Shown: positions 59,113 through 64,000 of the stretch, piece after piece
Layout: each line of letters starts with the position of its first letter
Numbering within the stretch: the stretch's first letter is position 1
Assembly (NCBI GenBank): GCA_015680685.1
Contig: MNCI01002813.1
Span: 1-64,000, forward strand
DNA: 64,000 nt
Direction of reading: 5' to 3'
Source of the DNA: Gnetum montanum
Lineage: Eukaryota > Streptophyta > Gnetopsida > Gnetales > Gnetaceae
Program-made: the position numbers and the translations under genes
Notes under the pieces: generated by a model
The model's input: only the letters and a program-made list of their open reading frames with translations
Told to the model about the DNA's origin: nothing
Databases searched by the model: none

Positions 59113-62100
59113 TGTTGGCACATTTGGCCATTTCATGGAACAGTTGGACTATCATATCTAAAATTGGAATAACTAGTGTTTAAGAATTTGAAAGTAAAAC
59201 ATATAGCTTAAAAGTTGGTTGAAGAATGTTTTGGAGTTATTCTCTACTAAATAAAATGTTGTTGAGGCCTTATTGGGATATGAAAATAAAGTGCCAAATT
59301 ATCTCTTTAGCAAACAAGAGTTATATTATTCACATTATTCACCCAAGTGAGTAGGAAGAAAGTGACTAATTTATTTGTGTAAGACTAAGGGCTTTGAGTA
59401 ATATGGCAGTAAAATGCAGGATGAATTCATTCATAGAATAGGTGATTTTAGAGAAAATGGACCTAACTTGAATTTAGAGTAGAAAGAAATGATTGGCAAT
59501 AAAATACTTAGCGTTACTGAGTCTCGGAATAAGACAAATACGACGAATGGAAGTTTTGCCACTGACCATTCTAATTTCATTTCTAATTCCATCTAGCTTC
59601 ACCAGCAAACTGCATAAAAATGAAAGCAGAATCCAATGTTGTTTCTCAATAGATTTCAAGAATGCAGTAATGGTTTAGGGTTTTAATTCACATCAGGAAA
59701 TCATCACGGGAGTGCAAGAAATCCATTCTAAAGTCAAAGTTTCTTACTAAAATTTATTTTTGATGGCAGATAGACTATAATCAATATCGCAAAAAAATTA
59801 TATTCTGGAAATCCATAGAGAAGGGCATGTTTATGGTTTTAAGGTGCTACCGTCAGAGCTGCTGTTTGTAAATTTGGGGCTATGGTGGCCAAAAAAAATG
59901 AAGAACATCAGTTGCAGCCAAAACCAGTATTTCCTTCAGCCTGAAACCAGAATCATGCTCTTGTCTTTTTGCAACAATTTATGACAACAAGACTGTTCTA
60001 TCGGCACACTGAGTGGGTGGGTTAAATCAACGTATTTACAAGAGACACTTGCACAACACGTGGGGCCAAATATATGGCATAATGGCCAATGGCGAATGCA
60101 TTGATTTCTTCTTCGTTTGTGGCCCTCTCAAGTAGCACAACTTCTGCTGCGTGGAGGCATCCACATGGATCTTGGATTCGTGTGTAGGAGCCAATCTGAT
60201 GAGGCCAACACACACTGTCCCATAAATGATGAATCTTTGCACCTTGTTTTTTTTTAAAATGGCGATCATAAGCATCAATAACCACCAAAAAGTTCCACGT
60301 TATCAATCTGTTCTTGTTTGCTTCTTCCCTAGATATTTCCATAACAGGCATATTTTCTATATGGCAAGTAAGAAATTCAGATTCGAGGTATAGAAAAAAA
60401 GGAGAGAGGCTAGGGTCAGTTTTGTATGTTCAACTCCAGCAGTGTGGTCGTGTCCAACAATCCGCAACTGCAGGAGTTAGCACCAGAACGACGGGTTAGA
60501 GTACATGGTAGTTTTTACTGATTTTGTGCAAAGGTAAGAAAAAAATGAACCAGCTAATTACTAGGGAAGACAAAGAATATTATTTTAGCCATTAAATCTA
60601 CTGCTTTCACTCACATTTGCACCAAGGTGTATGTAAAATTATCTTATTACTACCACTCGTGTATAACTTTACGAAAGCATCGGTGGTTTAAATATCAAAC
60701 AAATTAATCAAAATATATATATATATTTATATTATAACCATTAAAATACCTATAGTATGAAGCCTTGGTTTAAAAACTTGCCTTTAATTTAATTATTATT
60801 CCAAGACTTAGAACTTTTTTTTAATTATATATATAGGTTACTATTCATAAAAATATTTGCAATATTGATGTTAAAATATTTAAAATAATTATGATATTTA
60901 TAATATCACATTACATTTAATGTTAGCAATTTCTCCTAATTTTATGTATAACTTCCTAACTTCCTAACTACATAACATCTTCCTCCTAACTTGATGGGCA
61001 AGTAATCTCCTAATTGGTTGGCTAAGTTACTTGGGAGAGAAGTTAGGTGAGATATTTTTTTGAATATGTAACTTCCCTACCTACCTTTGAACCCTATAAA
61101 AATGATTCAGGGGTCAAGGAGGAAGGAGGTCTCATTTTTTGTGAGGACTTTTTGGGAAGTCTCATACATCACACTTTTGGAGATCACACTTTGGAAGGCT
61201 ACTAGTTAGCACTTGGGCTCTCACTTGAAGACACACTTTGGGTTTTGAGAAGATCATTTGTAAAGAAGATTGCTTGTAATATGGCTTGCTAAAGAAAATA
61301 TTTCAGCCTCTTTGTCATAGTCCTGTGAGTTATTTTTTATTTTTGTTTTGTTTAAATTGCTTAGCTAGTGGTTTAGATAGTATCATCCTTGGCAAGTAAT
61401 TTTGGGATTCTTAGATTGCTCCTACTATTCTTGTTGCCCAATAGAAATTTCTATTAAAATTTTTCCATAGAAGTGCTTGTGTTTAAAAGACTTAAGAGCA
61501 TTTTAGTAGTAAATTTTGTTATTGTACAACGTGTGGGAACTACTATTGGGATTTTTGTAAGAGAGCCTCTGCTTGTAATCATGCCATTGAACAATTTAGT
61601 AGTTGAGAGGGTTCAGAAAATATTTGGTATTTTGATGGGACTAGAATAGCTTCTTTTTTATCTTTAAAGTGAATTTCCATGGTATTTCCATCAGAAATTG
61701 TCAAGTCTTTTAAAGGTTTTGTTTGAATGTAATCATTGACATCTATTATCTAGTCAAAATGGAGTCTCGTACGTGGTAGTTTACGCAGCAATTTTTGGTA
61801 GCATAGTAGGATTGTCTTGAAGAAATTGCTTATTTGAGCCTTGGAAATTTGAACAATTTGTAGATATTGAATTTGGAATAGCTTTATTGTGAAGTGTTTA
61901 CTCGTGTCATTTTACCTTGTTTAAATATTTGAGGTCTACAAAAATCTGCTTTCTTTTCTATTTATTTCCATCGAATCTTGCTCTATTTCTAGTTTTCTTG
62001 TGGAACTATCTCTTTCTCTAGGGAAAATTAGGAGTATATTTGCAGAGTTGTGCTTAAATGTTTTTAAAAAATTTTATTTATTACAAGTAGGTATTATAAG

Positions 62101-62383
62101 GACCTCATAGACTAGGCATTTGAATAAAATAGAAAACTTTCAACAACTCACAGTACTTGGCAAAGTTGGCTGAATCTCTTTAAAGTAAGTCATTTGTAGT
62201 TTGCTCACAATGCAATCGTTACATTTCACACAACCGCACGCCGCAATAGCACATACACATACTCACATTAACTACTGAGTTTATTTGGAGGTATCTAGGC
62301 CTTGGTGTTGCTAGAGACCAGCAGGAACCTAAATCCTATTCAAGGATACTCATTGGCGGTCACATCCCAAATGGTCACCAACA
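59113..62383 (+). mobile_element. SOLO-C, solo LTR with divergent first half
   Basis: A 3,271-bp LTR with perfect GATGT duplications at 59,108-59,112 and 62,384-62,388. The first 28 bp and the last ~1.7 kb (from about 60,700) match SOLO-B; the stretch between appears unrelated to SOLO-A and -B. No internal region. A minus-strand frame of 109 codons at 60,022-60,351 lies in the divergent part, is not recognised and may be chance. Confidence 0.92.
61095..61102 (+). promoter_or_regulatory. TATA box of SOLO-C
   Basis: CCCTATAAAAATGATTCAGG aligns with the TATA boxes of SOLO-A and SOLO-B. Confidence 0.6.
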
Positions 62384-62388
62384 GATGT

Positions 62389-63090
62389 GTACTTCCAAGT
62401 AGCTAGGCTAATCATAACGATCACTTCGGAGAAATGTAGTGTCTTGCTCTCATGGAAAAACACATCTCTAAATGACACCATCTTGGCTTGTATCCTATAA
62501 ACACAATAGAGAGAAAACCAAAAAAATTACCATGGAGTGAAGTGAGGGTAAAGTCTTGCTTGCTCGAGACACTGCCCGAGTGGTAAATACTACATCGAGT
62601 GCACACCATGTCCAAAGAAGGAAGGCCAACATAGGTTCTGGCAATGGTAGGCTGGAGAGGTTTGCACCGAAGAGTCCAAGAGCAACCATGATGTAAGTGC
62701 TCAAGATTCCTTATCCAAGGTAAACATCATGCAATCTAGCTACAAAGTGAAAAGCTTAACATCTAAACACATCTTGGACTTGGATGATGGTGAGGGTTGG
62801 AGGATGGAAACCTTGTGGATAGGCCACAATAGTGCTAGGCCTCCAAAAACAGCTACTGATGGTAAGAGCTACTACTAGGATGAATGAATGTGGTAGTAGT
62901 AGCTCTAGAAGGTGAGCAAGATGTCAAAAAACATCTCTAGAAGATCAGCAAGATGCTACATGTGTTCTAGAGGGCTTTTCCTTAGCATCATGAACTACAT
63001 TCTGGAACTACAATGTCCCACCTCGTATTGTCTAGAGAGTTTGAGAGTGTGCACGCTCACTTGTTCATAGGGTTATGGATGTTAGTTGGG
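62389..63090 (-). repeat. TAT-4 3' region, right part
   Basis: Continues TAT-4 beyond SOLO-C. It matches TAT-3's 52,650-53,160 in inverted orientation (for example GCAATGGTAGGCTGGAGAGG against the complement near 52,900). No gene seen. Confidence 0.65.
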
Positions 63091-63106
63091 GACGTTGCAC
63101 TGTGAG

Positions 63107-63480
63107 ACCAATTTAAGGTCTTGGTAGACCATCAAATGTGCTGGTTTAAGGTCCCAGTAGACTGTGATGTACTAGTTTGAGATCCTAGTAGACCGTTGTG
63201 CTAGTTTTAGGTCCTAGTAGACTGTTCTGCTAATTTATTATCATAATAGATGGTGGATGGCTAGTTTAAGGTTGTAGTAGATCATGTTGTGGGTGCCAGT
63301 TTTATGTCATAGCCCAAGGACATGCTATGCCAGTTTAACATCATAGGGGACGAGTTGTGCCAGCTCATAGTCATAGTAGACTATCTTTGCCAGTTTTACA
63401 TCATAGTGGATGATCTTTGCCAATTTTACATCATAGCAGATGATCTTTTCTAGTTTTATGTCATAGTGGATGAGTTCTTA
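63107..63480 (-). repeat. TAT-4 3' untranslated array of the 30-bp module
   Basis: Degenerate copies of the TAT-3 module in minus orientation. The last three are in 30-bp register at 63,389, 63,419 and 63,449 (GCCAGTTTTACATCATAGTG and variants). They start about 50 bp after the TAT-4 stop codon. Confidence 0.85.
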
Positions 63481-63530
63481 CCTTGGTTTGTACTTGATGC
63501 AATCCTTTGCATTAAACATATTATGTCTTG

Positions 63531-63806
63531 AGAGATAAGTGGTTGATGGGATTTGCGAACTCGTTGCCATCCATATCAACCAATTTGAATGCATTATTCT
63601 CATAGGCTTTTGTGACTACGAAAAGGCCTTCCTAGTTGGTTGAGAACTTATTTACAGTTTCCTAAATATCTTTGAGGACTAGGTCTCCCTTTTTGATTGT
63701 TCATTGATGTAAATTGTAGTGGTGCTTTTGCTATTGTTTATCCTGGTACCATTCGATGTGATTGAGTTAAGGTCAAAGGTGAACAAAGATCATCATGCAT
63801 AGTCAT
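63531..63806 (-). pseudogene. TAT-4 collapsed ORF: start codon region fused to integrase C-terminus
   Basis: The ATG at 63,804-63,806 opens MTMHDDLCSPLTLT, the counterpart of TAT-3's start. After about 14 codons the sequence jumps to the integrase C-terminal region (LNHIEWYQDKQ, KKGDLVL, VVTKAYENNAFKLVDMDGNE, FANPINHL), out of frame, ending at a TAA at 63,531. About 2.3 kb present in TAT-3 is missing, with a short CTTAA-like similarity at the join. Everything enzymatic is deleted, yet leader, 3' array and LTR-like DNA remain. Confidence 0.82.
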
Positions 63807-63911
63807 TTTTTCGATTTGACCAATCACAATAAGCAAATAAACCAAGTCAAGTGATACCAATTTTAAGAAACAACATGTAATAAATATATGTAAGGCAATA
63901 ATGCAACATAA

Positions 63912-64000
63912 GATAATTGCTAGTTTTAGATCTTAGAGGACCACCACTATGCAAAATTTGTAAATTGAAATTGCCAGTTTAAGGTTTTAGCAAATCGTAA
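63912..64000 (-). repeat. TAT-4 leader copies of the 30-bp module
   Basis: On the minus strand, ACCTTAAACTGGCAATTTC and a more diverged copy lie upstream of the TAT-4 start codon, as in TAT-3. The element continues beyond the window. Confidence 0.65.

Noticed and set aside
60022-60351. 109-codon minus-strand frame in SOLO-C
   Set aside because: Not recognised and present in only one LTR copy; kept as a remark, not as a gene.
1-64000. CRISPR arrays, bacterial operons, ribosomal RNA genes, phage-like modules
   Set aside because: None seen; the window has only eukaryotic, plant-type features.

Overview
The window reads as plant nuclear DNA. It opens with plant-type telomere repeats (CCCTAAA units). 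Nearly everything after that is decayed, mutually nested LTR retrotransposons of the Ty3/gypsy Athila and Tat groups, with smaller pieces of a Tekay-like chromovirus, Ty1/copia and LINEs. No intact host gene is visible. The only host-gene traces are one exon-like piece of an acylpyruvase (FAHD1-type) gene and a short unrecognised frame beside it, near 46.1-46.7 kb. The species cannot be fixed from this window; the pattern is that of repeat-rich heterochromatin in a seed plant.

Element labels used in the entries: ATH-1 to ATH-4 (Athila-like, LTRs about 0.8 kb, TGATGAG...CATCA ends), TAT-1 to TAT-4 (Tat-like, with a second, archaeal-type RNase H in TAT-1 to -3), SOLO-A, -B and -C (lone LTRs of about 3 kb with TGTTGG...CCAACA ends), and TEK-1 (Tekay-like).

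Layout. 1-45: telomere-like array abutting ATH-1 (minus), whose 5' LTR is split by SOLO-A (TSD ATTAC). 6.44-6.52 kb: patchwork junction. 6.5-17 kb: TAT-1 pol, split in the integrase by ATH-2, a complete 8.6-kb LTR element (TSD CCTAC) that carries gag and an unrelated coiled-coil ORF instead of pol. 17-23 kb: Tat LTR/leader sequence and TAT-2 pol. 23.8-25.1 kb: LINE endonuclease fragment. 25.5-39.5 kb: a three-level nest, ATH-4 (plus) containing ATH-3 (minus, TSD GTTAT) containing SOLO-B (TSD ATATG). 40-43.4 kb: LINE and copia remnants. 45.3-47.1 kb: Tat LTR piece, tRNA-like sequence, FAHD1 fragment, unknown frame and a tandem duplication. 47.2-55.2 kb: TAT LTR-like DNA and TAT-3. 55.2-57.05 kb: TEK-1 LTR, primer site and gag start. 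57.06-64 kb: TAT-4 (minus), whose 3' region is split by SOLO-C (TSD GATGT).

The elements do not cooperate now: every reading frame is broken. Their layering gives a relative history. The outer hosts (TAT-1, ATH-4, ATH-1, TAT-4) came first, then ATH-2 and ATH-3, then the SOLO family, each of whose copies collapsed to a single LTR. The most interesting items are the pol-less ATH-2 with its second ORF, the palindromic GATATCG module in every ATH promoter region, the 30-bp module placed on both sides of the TAT coding region, and the templated-filler junction at 6.44-6.52 kb.
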